Assembly: GCA_028583405.1 (NCBI GenBank)
Contig: CM053247.1
Span: forward strand, 14,740,777-14,804,776
Source of the DNA: Pogonophryne albipinna
Taxonomy: Eukaryota; Chordata; Actinopteri; Perciformes; Artedidraconidae
Reading direction: 5' to 3'
DNA length: 64,000 nucleotides
In this document: piece after piece, positions 12,256 through 25,200 of the stretch
Position numbering within the stretch: the first letter of the stretch is position 1
Layout of the letters: each line of letters opens with the position of its first letter
Position numbers and translations under genes: made by a program
Notes under the pieces: model-generated
Database searches by the model: none
What the model was told of the DNA's origin: nothing
The model's input: only the letters and a program-made list of their open reading frames with translations

Positions 12256-13551
12256 CAGTGGCGAGCCGTCAGGGCCCTCTAGGCCCTCTGTGAGGGCCTA
12301 AGATATTCTAAAAAATAATATTTGAAAACATTAAAAAAAAAAAATTATATTTTTTTGTTGTTACATTTTTCATTAGTTTTACCAAAAATAACTTGATTTA
12401 ATTGTATTTAAAATAATATTTCCAAAGAAATAAATCCTTCGAATCTGCCTGTTCAGTTTCTGTTAGAATGTGAAGGGTTAAATGCCGTCTCTGCGAGTTA
12501 TGTGAAGACGGGAGAGCTTGTTGGTCCCTCTCTACATTCACAGAGGGCCCGCTATAGTAACTCAACGAGAGAGTAATGTCAAATGACAGTACAATTGACC
12601 AATCATATCTTCCCTCTAAATGGGCGGGCTTTATTTTCGCGGACTTTATGACAAGTTCCGCCCGCTGTGAAGTCTATGCAAGTGGTGCAGTGACGCGTCC
12701 TAAAACTCGGAAGTAAGCTTCGCTCGGATTCCAGGGCCTGGGGCCCGTTCTCATTTCAGCAAATCCCCCTCCTCGACTCCTCGACTCCTCGGTCCTCCGG
12801 TCGTGACCCGGAAATGAATTTCAGCGCGCCATGTTGAAGGACATCTCATTTCTCTAAATGCACTTCGAGGACCGAGCATCGAGGAGGCTCTCTGGAGGAG
12901 CTCTAACCGAGGATACACTGATGGGTCCTCCACGGTCCTCCACGGCTCCTTCGTGGATGCATTTCCGGCAACAGAGATGTTTCAAAGAGTCGTGATGCAC
13001 GGCCGGACTGATCTCAGCCAATGACAGCTCTGCATGCATCCCCTGGATATTATTTTATTAACTGCTCTCATCCATGGATGTATAATAAGAACTCATCGCG
13101 ACGCGATGTTTCCAGAGAGAACAGCTGTGATGTCCGTGCAGAAAGCAGAGCAGTGTGTATAATATATATCACTCAGTATAACAGGCATACTCTCTTTATT
13201 TGCTGTAGTTTAGTAGATATCTACAAACAAAGAGTCCATATTTTGCTAAAACCATTTAGTGCTTCACATAATAAAATACACAACGGCTGTTAGGCTGTTA
13301 GCTGTAGGTGCGTGTGTGTGTTTGGTACAGTGTGTGCGTAGATGCAGCGGACAGACAGGTCTCAGTTGGTTTGGTGTCCTCTGCTTACTTTTAATACTTG
13401 TAAATAAAACTTTTGGTCCGTCATTTATTTTCCTCATTGTAGCGACCAGAGAGGGGGGGGGGGGATATATCCAGTCTCTGATAGTGTTACGTTAATATGA
13501 GAGTGCTCTGTTTGATTCTGAAATTGTATATATATGTATATAAATATATAC

Positions 13552-13603
<52 letters not shown>

Positions 13604-13936
13604 GCATCTGTTGCCTGTTATTGTCTCATTATTCCGCACTGTGAATGAATCAAAGTGGTCATGAACACATCTGTCCATCAGACAGAGGGCTGCTGTGCCT
13701 CCTGTCATCATTAATGGACGTCTCTTTAAAATGACCGCTCAGAGGAGAGGAGTTCTCATTTCTCCAACCGCCTGCTGCTTCCCCTCCTCTCTCCTCGGTT
13801 CCCCTCCTCGGCTCCTCGGCTCACATCTCCTGTGGGCGGGACTAAGTATCGAGGATAGGAGTCGAGGAGGGGAGTCGAGGAGGGGAGTTAGAGAAATGAG
13901 AAAGGGCCTAGGTATAAAAGTCACGGCTCGCCAGTG
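12256..13936. mobile_element. hAT-like element with 8-bp duplication, inserted in a relative of its own interior
   Basis: The ends are CAGTGGCGAGCC and GGCTCGCCAGTG, inverted, with a perfect 8-bp duplication ATATACAC at 12248-12255 and 13937-13944. It is 1681 bp with no recognisable transposase. Its right part (about 13290-13911) is an inverted copy of the DNA into which it inserted. A GT microsatellite lies at 13557-13601. Confidence 0.85.
13557..13601. repeat. GT microsatellite
   Basis: About 22 GT units inside the hAT element at 12256-13936. Confidence 0.95.
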
Positions 13937-13944
13937 ATATACAC

Positions 13945-14165
13945 ACACACACATATGTATTTATATACAATTTCAGATTCAAAAAAGTATGAGAGCACTC
14001 AGCACTCTCATAATAACGTAAAACTATCAGAGACTGGATATACCCCCCCCCCCCTCTGCTCGCTACAATGAGGAAATGAAATTACGGGCCAAAAGTTTTA
14101 TTTACAAGTATTAAAAGTAAGCATAGGACACCAAACCAACTGAGACATGTCTGTCCGCCGCATCT

Positions 14166-14261
<96 letters not shown>

Positions 14262-14275
14262 CTACAGCTCCTAAA
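13945..14275. repeat. Right half of the split target repeat
   Basis: It matches the reverse complement of about 13289-13556, including a poly-G tract, a TTTTATTTACAAGTATTAAAAG stretch split by small differences, and a long CA repeat at 14168-14257 that corresponds to a short GT tract in the other copy. Confidence 0.8.
14168..14257. repeat. CA microsatellite
   Basis: About 45 CA units in the split target repeat. The inverted counterpart near 13310 has only a few GT units. Confidence 0.95.
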
Positions 14276-17200
14276 GCATATAATATATATGGGCCGGAGA
14301 ATCGGAGCAGCGGGAGCGGTACTGTAATCGCTTTACCGCACCGTTGTGACGAAAAGAGAGCTGAGCCAGAAGGCAAAGCCACTTTGAAGCTTGTAGTTGT
14401 TTTGTCTTTGTTTGTCCCTAAATGCTGTATTTAAAGGTGCTTTTGTAGAAGTTATAATAATTGTTATATTTATTATCTAAAAACGTTGCAAAGATTTAAC
14501 ACTACACGTACATGTTATGCATATTTAACATCAACTCAGTCAAGCATCCGATAATAATGATAACTCCACTCTTTTGCTCCCTACCGCTGACTCTCCTACA
14601 AAGACACTAATAAATTAATTTGCATTCACCAAACTTTTTCTGCACAGATTAGTTTTTTTTCTGCATACATTTACATGGTTTTAGCACTGCAAATGCCCTT
14701 TAAATAATACAGTAAAATATCCTTAAAACCAATATGAATAAACACATAAACAAATCACTGTAGCAGTGACGCATTCAACTGGATTCAAAGTAATATTAGA
14801 GTCAGAAACAACATTTAACCCAGCAGGCGTTAAATTGTACAATAAAATGTCTCCTAATTAGGAACTGTGTTGTATCAAATACAATAAAAACAAAATATAT
14901 ATATGTATATTTTTTTTAAATCAATCCAGACTATTCCATACAGAACTCCCTAACTCTCCGTTTATCATGATAACATTATGGCTCATAACACACGCAGGAA
15001 CCAGAAACAAATAGGAGTAAGGTATTACAATGGGTGTGAGCGTAAAAGAGAGAGGGAGGAGGAGATGGATTATCATGGTCAAAATGATTCAAGCGAGGTG
15101 AAATGCATCAAATTGGAAAAGATAAGGGAATAATAAGAGAAATTGAGCTATTAAAAGAGGTGCATGAATCTGAGCAAAAATAAATGGAAGGAAGAGGGAG
15201 AAGGAAGCACTTATGGAGACTCGAGAGAGAAAGATGAATAGATTTGAGAGTAGATGAAGGGCAGAAAGTTGGAAAAGGCAGAGAGGGGAAAGAAAGAAAG
15301 CAGGTGTAAGATTCATGGAGAGCACTTATCCCGAAATATATATGAAGCCATGGCAGGAAATGAGACAGATGCAGAGAAGAGAGGAGGGAAAAATGGCGGG
15401 GAGAGAGCTGCCAGGTTAGAATGACTCTCCCTCAGAGCAGTTGCCTGGGAAAGTTTGGTGGTAATGGTGATGGATGTAGAGTAGGAGGGTAGGGGGGGTG
15501 GTGACGAATGGTGACGAATGGTGATGGTGGTTAAGGTGGAGGGGTGATGAGTGCCTCCATCATCCCTGGCTCTCTAATAGCCCTTCATCAGAGCTGCCCA
15601 GCGCTGACGTGACTCAGCCTAATTGCGGCGCCTTGGAGCTGCGCGTCACTTTCACTCCAACCGTAGTGAGGCCGAGAAAAAAATGGAAAATCTGAAAATA
15701 TCCATCTCCTTTCCCAGCCACGGATGACGCAGCCCCCTAAAAAGCCCTCTCCCAAAAAACATTAAATCCCCTTTCAGCATCCAAAACGCGTGTAGGTGCA
15801 AACGTCGACACGGGGAGCACTGTACACGCAAATAGATCACAGCCCCGGCTGAGGAAATGTTCAAGTGTTCGCCCATGGGCAAGGCATGACTGATGATGGA
15901 CTCATCACTGATCTTGCATCTCTGCACAGTCATATCGCCTTTCTGAAAGATTGCACAGCTCGTTTCCTCCTCTGAAGACCATCTGGTAAAGAATACATCG
16001 CCAGCTCCTGTAACCTCCAAAGCAGCAATGGGCACGGATCCCTAATCATCCAAAAACACAACTGATATCCGTTTTCGAGACAGGAATGGTCCACGGCGAT
16101 TAGGGCAGGCAGTCCTGAAAGAAATTGCGCAGTTTATATTCCTCTGAAACGGAGACTCTTTCCCTTCTGTCCCCGTTGAGAGGCTCTTTCCCTTCCTCCT
16201 CCTCCCTCCTCTCTTTTTCTCTCTCTTCCCTCATGCAGGTTTCTTTTCGGTGGAAGAGTCTTGGACATTGCCTGCCCCGCCTCCATAGTCACTGGCACTG
16301 ACACTGTACAACTCGCCCAAATTCCATTATTAACAACAATTCAATGGAGAACAACAAGACCCTGCAGTGTGTCCCTTTATAAGTGTTTAGTTCAAGAGTC
16401 AAACTCCCTGTTGGAGGTAAAGGGGCCAAGAGCCACTTGGGGAATCAAAAGTTTTTCTTTGGAGATGTCTGGTAATCTTGTCAGGTTCCGGTCAATTCCC
16501 AAGAAAACGAAAACTAGGCCAAGAGCATGTTGGGAAATCAAATTAAAGCCCATGCCATTTAGCTCCCACACAGATGGCTCCTCAGATGCGTTATAAAGGG
16601 GTCCCCAATAAATGCAGATTGATTTAATTTCACTGGTAATGCATTCAAAAGCACTCACTGTAATCTGATTAGACATTTCCCATGCGTTTTCTCTAATGTG
16701 ACAGAACAAGTTCAAACATGTCTAGAGAACCGTTTTCCAGGGTTCTTATTACATGGGAAATGTTGGATTCCCTCATCAAAGATATTCAATAAATGTCTAC
16801 ACTTTTCCACCATTTTAGAAGCTGCTGTTTTACAGTTTCTGAGTGGATAAGCATATGGAAGAAGTTGACTTCCAATGCCTTTACGAAACAAAAAGATTTG
16901 CTCCAAAATAACACATCATCTGAACACAGAGATGTTAGAAAAAGGAAAAACAATGCACAATGTTTAACTTTGAAAACTTTGGATAGTGTATTCCTCTAAT
17001 CCAATTCAATTGTCAGACAGGAAGGTTAATAACCAGCGCATAACAAATATATATCTAGGTTGTTTCCACATCATATTTACATTCAAGTTAATTTCAGCTG
17101 CTTTAATCAGCTTTCATCCATAAAACACACCTCCGAAGTCTGATATCTTTGTAACCAGCATGCTTGAGAATTAGCCAATTGACATTTTTATTCAACATGT

Positions 17201-17589
17201 TGCTATGAGCCCCCCCTCCGGTTCCCACCCAACGAGAGACCACCAGTGTACACACAGAGACTTGGGTCTGATAAAGAGGCTCTTAAACCCAGAGGAAGTT
17301 CGTGTTTGGTCTTTCATGGGGACAATCCTTACGTCTGAATACAACCTTGAGCCCCCCCCCCCCCCTCTCTGGTCCCCCTCTCTCATTACTGGACCATTCT
17401 TCCCCCCGGCTCACTTTCTCCAGGGTCCTTCTCTTGTTTTTCTCCCTCTCCCTTTCAGGAGTTTGGGCTGAGTCCTTTTCCAGTGGGGAAGTCCGGACCT
17501 TCTCTCTCACAACGCTGAGCGACTCCAAACGTCTTGTGGGAGGCTTCATTAGAATTCATTTGTTTGAAAAGGTTCATTTCTCCTCCCTT

Positions 17590-18197
17590 AATAATAATAA
17601 TAATAATAATTCATTTATTTTATATAGGTGCCTTTCAAGGCTCTCAAGGTCGCCGTACAAACACATAAAAAACAAGATACACAATACATAACACCAGCAT
17701 AAGAGTCATAAACAAGACAATGCAGTATATAAATCAATCAAATAACCAAATAAATAAAAACAGAGGATGTGTGATGGATAATGATCAGGGTGGATATGCG
17801 AGTGTGAAGAGATATGTTTTGAGGCGTGATTTGAAAATGGGGAGAGAGTCAGTGTTGCGGATGTCAGGTGGGAGGGAGTTCCAGAGGCGGGGTGCAGAGC
17901 GGCTGAAGGCTCTAGACCCCATGGTGGTTAAACGGAAGGGGGGTGCAGTGAGGCTGAGGGAAGCAGAAGATCTGAGTGTGCGGATGGGTGTGTTGATGTG
18001 CAGGAGGTCGGAGAGGTACAGAGGAGTGAGGTTATGGATGGCCTTAAAGGCGAGGAGCAGAATCTTAAAAACGATACGGGATTTGACGGGGAGCCAGTGA
18101 AGTTGCTGAAGAACAGGAGTGATGTGGTTAATGGAGGGGGTTCTGGTGATGATGCGGGCGGTCCTTCTGTCTTGTTTTCAGGTTGGGGGATTATAGC
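17590..18197. repeat. Teleost interspersed repeat with AAT tract, copy B
   Basis: Duplicate of the repeat at 3033-3640 within copy B. Confidence 0.6.
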
Positions 18198-18656
18198 ATA
18201 AAAACATTCTTGACTTCACCTTGATTAACTGCATTGTTTGCGTGTTGCTACTGTGTGACAAATCTAATATTCACAAAAGGACATTCTTTTTTGATTTATG
18301 AATGTACCATTAAAATACTTTTGTTCATAAAAGATTCCAACTGATTTGTGTTTCCAGGTCTGTCTGGTGAGTTAGCCAGAACAGGATACAGTATATTATG
18401 GGCTTCATGAAAACATTGGGAATTCAGTGTATTTCCAAACAGAAGCACTTATTTCCAATGATGTAATTCAACTCATATTTTGAACATATTATCTACAGCC
18501 CAGGACTGTCATCACACATTCCACAACAGCTAATCAGATTACTAGAGAATTCAATGAGAACAGCAGACAGTTAGATGACCAGACAGACACTTGATCCAGA
18601 TGTTGCAATAAGCAAGTTTCCAGTGAAACACTTACCAGAAGGAGACTATTCCCTGT

Positions 18657-18658
18657 GT

Positions 18659-18710
<52 letters not shown>
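18657..18710. repeat. GT microsatellite, copy B
   Basis: The longest of the three allelic or paralogous GT tracts. Confidence 0.9.
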
Positions 18711-18711
<1 letters not shown>

Positions 18712-19082
18712 GGTTGTTGATGTTTGAGCAGGGTAAAAGGGGGGTCAGTGTGGAAAGACTGATGCCGGTCTGTAAAGAGGCGGACAGACGAGACTAAAAA
18801 GGAAATGAAGATACAAAGAAGCCTTACCAGAATTGAGTCAGACCAACTTCAAAGTATCAAAGAATGACTCATTGTAAGAGGCCAGGTGTGGTGACCTGTT
18901 TCATAGAATGCAAAACATTTGAGAAGTAACACAGTGTTTTAATTTAAAATACATTTTGCAGTGTATCGAAGCCTTGAATCCATTTCAATCCAGTAACAAA
19001 CAGCTCTAACAATAAATAATATTCCTCAGTAACAAATAGTCAGTGGTTGTGTGTGTGTTTATGTGTGTGTGTGTTAAAGCAT

Positions 19083-19237
19083 TTAGTTGTCCAGGCTCAA
19101 GAGTAGAGCAGTCCCTCTCTTGATCCAATGGTCTGGGGTCACAGCTCCAGATTTGAGTTCTATACCGACCACAAAAGAAGGCCGGCCTGATCCCCCCGAA
19201 CGCACCGGGAAGTAGTAACACGGACACAGGTACACAC
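19083..19237 (-). CDS. dnah2: dnah2 terminal exon, copy B
   Basis: The acceptor is GTGTGCAG. The exon encodes VYLCPCYYFPVRSGG, then PSFVVGIELKSGAVTPDHW and IKRGTALLLSLDN, followed by TAA at 19083-19085. The ending HWIKRG...L-LD/N is the standard dynein heavy chain C-terminus. The coding phase is completed by the last G of the preceding exon. Confidence 0.92.
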
Positions 19238-22200
19238 CTGCACACACAAGAGAAACAGACAGAGTTGAGACCACAGTGCATGACATCACGGACTATATAC
19301 AAACAGATGGAGAAAATCAGAACTGATGATGAATAGTGCAGAAATCCCCCCCAAAAGTCCCAAACTATTCACCCTTGGCCGCCTTCTTGCGGTTCTCCAC
19401 AGGCTTGAAGTGGATGGTTGGGATGGGGCAGACCATCTGCATGGGCTCAGCCTCCACCAGACAGGAGTTCCTCTTGTCCCAACCAGCCCCCTCCAAGAAC
19501 AAACCTCGGACAAATACTCCATCCTGTAGGGGGAGGCAGGGAGTGAGTAGGGAAACAAGGGAGAAAAGGGAGGGGGGAATCATGAAGTATTAGGTGAGAT
19601 ATTAACACTTGGTTGGAGGTCACATTTCGTAAACAATGTTTATGTCACACAGCCATGCCAATTAGTTAATGTAAAGTGGGAGGGGTGAAAAAAAAAGGAA
19701 AGATAAAGGCTGCAGGGGAGAGGAAGGAAAGAGGAGAGAGGGAAGAGCAGGGAGGAAAGGGAAGAGAAAAAAAACGAGATTGGTGAAAAAAAAAGGAAAG
19801 ATAAAGGCTGCAGGGGAGAGGAAGGAAAGAGGAGAGAGGGAAGAGCAGGGAGGAAAGGGAAGAGAAAAAAAACGAGATTGGTGAAAAAAACAGAGTGGGA
19901 AGCAATAGGTCATGAGGGAGCGAGTGAAGTAAGAGAACTGCCAAAGAGAAAGATGGAGGGAAGGAGGGGAAGAGAGACAGGACACAAGAAGAAGGAGGGG
20001 AAGAGAAGAACAAACAAGGAAAGATAAGCTCTGACATAAGTAGGGTTGGGTATCGTTTGAATTTCCACGATTCTGATTCCGATTCCGATTCTACTTTTCG
20101 ATTCCGGTTCTTAACGGTTCTCAATTCCGATTCTTTGAGGGGCAGGGTAAAAAAGATGCACGATATTGGTTTTTTGAAACCGATACCGATAACTTCCTGC
20201 TTCTCAAGACCGATACCGATAACCGATAATAATATAATATATATATTAAATGTGCCTGTAGTTTTTGCACACCTGGTGGTAAAAAAAAGACTAGTAGTGA
20301 GCAAATGACATAAGCATTACTACTATGAACAAAACAAAGCCAAGAACAGTTTTGACTCTTCAAAGTGACCATATTTATTTTCCCAAATAAAGTTCTTGCC
20401 TTTTTCAAAAGCCTCGTCGATAGGTAAAAGCAGTGGCGTGCACAGACATTTATAGGGGCAGGTGCTCAAGAGAAAAAAAAAGGGCACCTTCTGAGTCGTC
20501 GTGGCGGTCGCGCCGAAATTGTGCGCAAAAATGTGCCGGATAATGGCGGATTTTGTTAGTTTCTTTTCGGTTTGTGGTTACTTTATTTCGGTTTTAGGGT
20601 TATGTTATTTAATTCTTATTTTTGCCTGATTTTACTGATTTATTATCAAAAAATTAATTATTTTAACATTTATTTTTATTATTCTAAATGACTTAGGGGG
20701 GTCCAATCTGAAGCTAGGGGGGGACGAAACCCCCCCCCCCCCCCCGGGATTGATGCCCCTGGTGGAACCGCCGGCTGCCTTAGTAGTGTGAGATTTATTA
20801 AAGGCACATCTTGTATGTCGTAATTGCATATATATTTATTTCAATAACCATATGCTGTCTGATGCAGATGCCTATCTAAAACAAATCAAATAGTAGGCTT
20901 ACTAACTTCTACACGCTAAAGCAACTGTAGTCAGGGATGCAAACTCATCAGGTATGAAAAAGGTGACAAGGATCCGAGCCCCCCGACCCCACGGAATATC
21001 GGCTTTAAAATTAGGAATAACAGAGGATTTTAGCAGTCAGAACAACTAAAGCAGCAGGTAATAATAACAGAAACGCCAAAGAGTTACATCTAATAGAAAT
21101 ATATAAAAGCATTTATTTTAATTGTGTAGCAGTCAGTTTATAATTTTGGCAGCACTGTTGAGCATTATGAAAATGTATCTTCATGCCTCTTAGTATTTTT
21201 ATAATACTTTTCTACTTTCACTTTAGGAACATTTTGATTGCAGGACTTTTACTGTAACAGAGTATTCCTACACTCTGGTACTTCTACTTTTATTCAAGGA
21301 CAAGATCTGAGTACTTCCACTTTTACTCAAGTACAAGATCTGAGTACTTCTACTTTTACTCAAGTACAAGATCTGAGTACTTCTACTTTTATTAAGTACA
21401 AGATCTGAGTACTTCTACTAAAGTACAATATCTGAGTACTTCTACTCTAGTACAATCTCTGTAATTATACCACCTCTGTTTATAGCCTATGAAAAAAAAC
21501 GAAGGCTAAAGCTAACGTTAGCAGATAGTGACAATGCTAGCTAGCTAGCTAGCTAGCTAGCTCAACGATTCCTTAAATGATATTGCGACAGAAAAACTTT
21601 TCAGTTCACATCACGCTCTTCCGCTCTGCTCTGACGGCCCCTACACACGGCGGCGTGCGTTGCCGCTTCAACGCTTCTACCCATTCACTTTGAATGGGGT
21701 GACGTCACGATTCGCCGAACTGCATTGTGGGAGCAAAGCGTAGCTTTTCTCGCGGTGCTCGCTGCAAAAGTAGAGCAATGTTCTAATTTTGACGCCTCGA
21801 CGGAGGCGTCAGCCAATCAAATCCCGTTTATGCAAATCTGCCAGTACAAGCGCTAGCCAATCAAACCGAGTGTATGCTGGGAGAGCCAGACCGCAGTTCA
21901 TTTCCTCATATGCCAAAAAATGGAGGAGAAAATAATCGTAGCGGTAGTGAATCACCCGGTGCTGTATGATCAGTCCCTGTTCACCTACCGGGATACAAAC
22001 CGGAGGAGCCAGGCATGGAGGGAGGTGGCAGAGACAGTGGGTGAAACTGGTAGGTTTTCGCCTGTTTGGGGAGTTTATATCCAGTGTACTTCGTTTGAAT
22101 GGTGAGCTAGCAGGCATAGACAGTATTTAGCCAGCATGGAATGTTGCGTAAAATAGCACCATAGACATTAATGTCATAAATGTTCATCATATAAAGTGTG

Positions 22201-25200
22201 ACATGTAAAACCTTTTATGCAATTGACAGGAGAGATTCATGTGATTGGTTGTTGGTCGCGTTGCTCGCGTAAACTCCCCAAGCTCAAGACACGCCCACCG
22301 CCAACGCACGCCACCGTGTGTAGGGGCCGTGACGGCCCGTCCACACAGTGGCGTGCGTTGAAGCTTCCAACGCTTCTGCCCATTCACTTTGAATGGGGTG
22401 ACGTCACTTTTAGCCGAACTGCATTTTGGGAAGCGACGTGGAGCGTTGCTGGCTTCAAAAGTTGAGCAATGTTCAACTTTTGGCACCTCGACGGAGGCGT
22501 CAGCCAATGAAATCCCGTTTATGCAAATCTGCCAGTACAAGCGCTAGCCAATCAAACCGCGTGTATGCTGGGAGAGACTACGCAGGTCATTTCCTCATAT
22601 TCAAAAAAATGGAGGGAAAATTCATTATAGCGGTAGTGAATCACCCGGTGCTGAATGATCAGTCTCTGTTCATCTACCGGGATACAAACCGGAGGAGCGA
22701 GGCTTGGAGGGAGGAGGCAGAGACAGTGGGGGAAACTGGTAGGTTTTCGCCTGTTTGGGGATTTTATATCCAGTTTACTTTGTTTTAACATTGCTATTGC
22801 TTTGTATGTCGGGGGCGGGAGATTCATGTGATTGGTTGTTGGTCGCGTTGCTCGCAAAAAATCCCCAAGCTTCAGACACGCCCACCGCCAAGCGTCAACG
22901 CACGCTGCTGTGTGGACGCTCGGTGAATGGCCTGTTCTAACAGCTGTTTACCAGCGGCTCAGTTAACGAACACACCGTAGATAATGTAGCTGACCCTCAT
23001 CCCGGAGCAGCAGAGTTCAGCCGACCCGACAGGCAGGAAGACTCGAGCACACAGCTCGCGCTTCATATATTAAAAAATAACACCATGCGCGTCATGATGG
23101 CACATAACAGCTTGCGACCGCAGATTATTTCGGCGATTAGATAAAATGTAAATTATATTTGACGCAACTTTAGTTACATTTCCATGACTTTTCCAAAACT
23201 TTGGGAAAAATATTGTTTTCCATAACTTTTCCAGGGCCTGGAATTTGCATTTTGAATTTCCATGACTTTTCCAGGTTTTCAATGACCGTACGAACCCTGT
23301 AATAGTTTAGTTTGGCATCTGATTTAGGGGATTAAACAATACACTCGTTGTATTTGTTACCTGGTGGTTACTTACTTGGTCGTCACTAGGGCACTTTTAA
23401 TCGTGTTGCTGCGTGCTGCTGCACCACACACCCGCCGTGGCCTGTCTGACTGAGTGACTGACTGTCAGCTCTGCGCGCTGCGCGTTCACGTTGAGAACAG
23501 GGAAGGGAGGGGCTGCAGCCAGGGCATGTACGGGAGTGCCGCGGGGCACGTGTGGGGATGTCTGACAAAATTACAACGCGCATTTGGGGCATTGTTGTAT
23601 ATATTAGAAGCTTTTAATCCAGAATTGATCGATGTTACCATGAGCCACATACAGTACACTGTAAAAAAGAAAAACTGTAAAAAACGAACTTTCAAAAGGG
23701 CACATTGCTGTCCAAAGGGCAAAACGGGCAGGTGCTCAAGCACTACCTAGAGCAGGGGTGTCAAACTCAAGGCCCGGGGGCCAAATCCGGCCCGTGACCT
23801 CATTTTATGTGGCCCGCAAGAGCTTGCAAAGAATATAATATACAATACAATTGTTGTAATTGTTGAATATTTGCTTTCAATGATTTGCCCTAGACTTCTG
23901 CTTTCAGACGTAGTTATTTAGGAAGATATTACCAGAACTGATAATAATCCAATGCAGGGCCAACAATGTAATATAATACATTATTTAATATATATTATAT
24001 ATTTACATATGTATATTTATATATAATTAAAATTACAACCGGCCCTTTGAGTGCAACCATAATGCTGATGTGGCCCGGAATGAAATTGAGTTTGACACCC
24101 CTGACCTAGAGTCTATGTGTGCACGTCTCTGGGTAAAAGCCCCGGTGCCTTTGCAGCAGGCTTTGGATTCGGATTCGCTGCCGTCTTCGTACGCTTTTAA
24201 CACACCATCGTAGCGATGGCGATGTTTCAGGTGACTAATCAGGTTGGAAGTATTATAGCTCGTTGCCTTTTTCCCTCCTCGTGGAACTTCTGCATTGCAT
24301 TTGTTAATACAAATAGCAAGCGAACTATCTAACTCTGAAACTTTGAAATAGTCCCATACTACCGACGACATGTTTGTTTACTGTCCTGGCTTCACGGCCG
24401 CACACCATTTACGTCACAGCCAGGCATGAGTTAGGGAGCGCTGGATTTGTGAAAAACTCCCCTCTTCCTAAACCACTAATACCACAGTACTGGCAAATCG
24501 GGAGGAGCCGAGTGAAAAACAAGCGCCCCTCATCCCAATCCACCCACACCGCAGTATTTTTTTCTTACCCAAAAAATATATTGTATATTATCGGGGCTAT
24601 TAATACTTGTATCGGGTTTATCGGGATGACGTCATAATTCCTAATATCGGACCGATAATTATCGTGCACCACTAAAAATGATACATGCTTCTTCCACCAA
24701 AACAATTACATGTATTCGAGAAACTTTTACACAGGTTAGTTTACAGTAATATTCACATGAATCAGTCTGTTTATATTCACTGCTATGTAACTGTAACCTG
24801 AGAACCACTGAAGCTGAAACAGTGGAACAGTCCAACTTTTAAAGAACAGTTCTTGTTGAGAAAAACAAGCATATCTGCCTTCTCAGGCATACCTGGAAGA
24901 AATGTTTGAACATTTTAAAGTAAAATGCTTCAATCTGGTGCACTTTAAGCAGAATTACTAGAGACTAGATCTAGGGGGTACAACTCTAAACACCCATATG
25001 AAAAAGATCGGTTTACATTTTAATAATTAAATAAGTATGTGAACATAACCAATAACCTACCATAGCCAATAACAAATACATGTAACGTATTTTATTTTTG
25101 TTGTTCATTCATATCTTATTTCACTATTTTATTTATGCATATTTTTTTATCTCTCCAGTTTAAAACGATATGTCTGGTTTACTGTCCTATAGTATACATT

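Larger units (their letters stand above)
20431..24131. mobile_element. hAT-like element inserted in the BED-finger element, copy B
   Basis: The left end is CAGTGGCGTGCACAGAC and the right end GTGTGCACGTCTCTG. They are flanked by a perfect 8-bp duplication GGTAAAAG at 20423-20430 and 24132-24139. The element is 3.7 kb and carries a 33-bp minisatellite, two adjacent Harbinger-like elements and another small hAT element. I recognise no transposase frame in it. Confidence 0.85.
14564..24674. repeat. Segmental duplication, copy B
   Basis: Positions 14564-20201 match copy A, and 16142-24674 match copy C at 46271-54904. This is the copy joined to the rest of dnah2: its terminal exons follow in correct phase from exons at 26359-29501. 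It is therefore the best candidate for the original arrangement. The B/C match stops abruptly just after the right terminus of an inner hAT element at 24674. Confidence 0.93.
20157..24674 (-). mobile_element. Inner hAT element carrying a BED-finger exon
   Basis: The left end reads GATGCACGATATTGG and the right end CCGATAATTATCGTGCACC, inverted relative to one another, with CCGATA motifs repeated inside each end. Flanking duplications are not clean (GTAAAAAA against ACTAAAAA), so the exact termini are uncertain by a few bases. Read from the right, it has a BED zinc-finger start exon at 24371 and a polyadenylation-like AATAAA near 20375. That implies an internally deleted hAT derivative of about 0.8 kb before it was interrupted at 20431-24131. 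The copy C equivalent ends at 54904. Confidence 0.72.

Noticed and set aside
21293..21470. CRISPR-like regularly spaced repeats
   Set aside because: The units are directly adjacent with no unique spacers, and the genome is vertebrate. It is a minisatellite.
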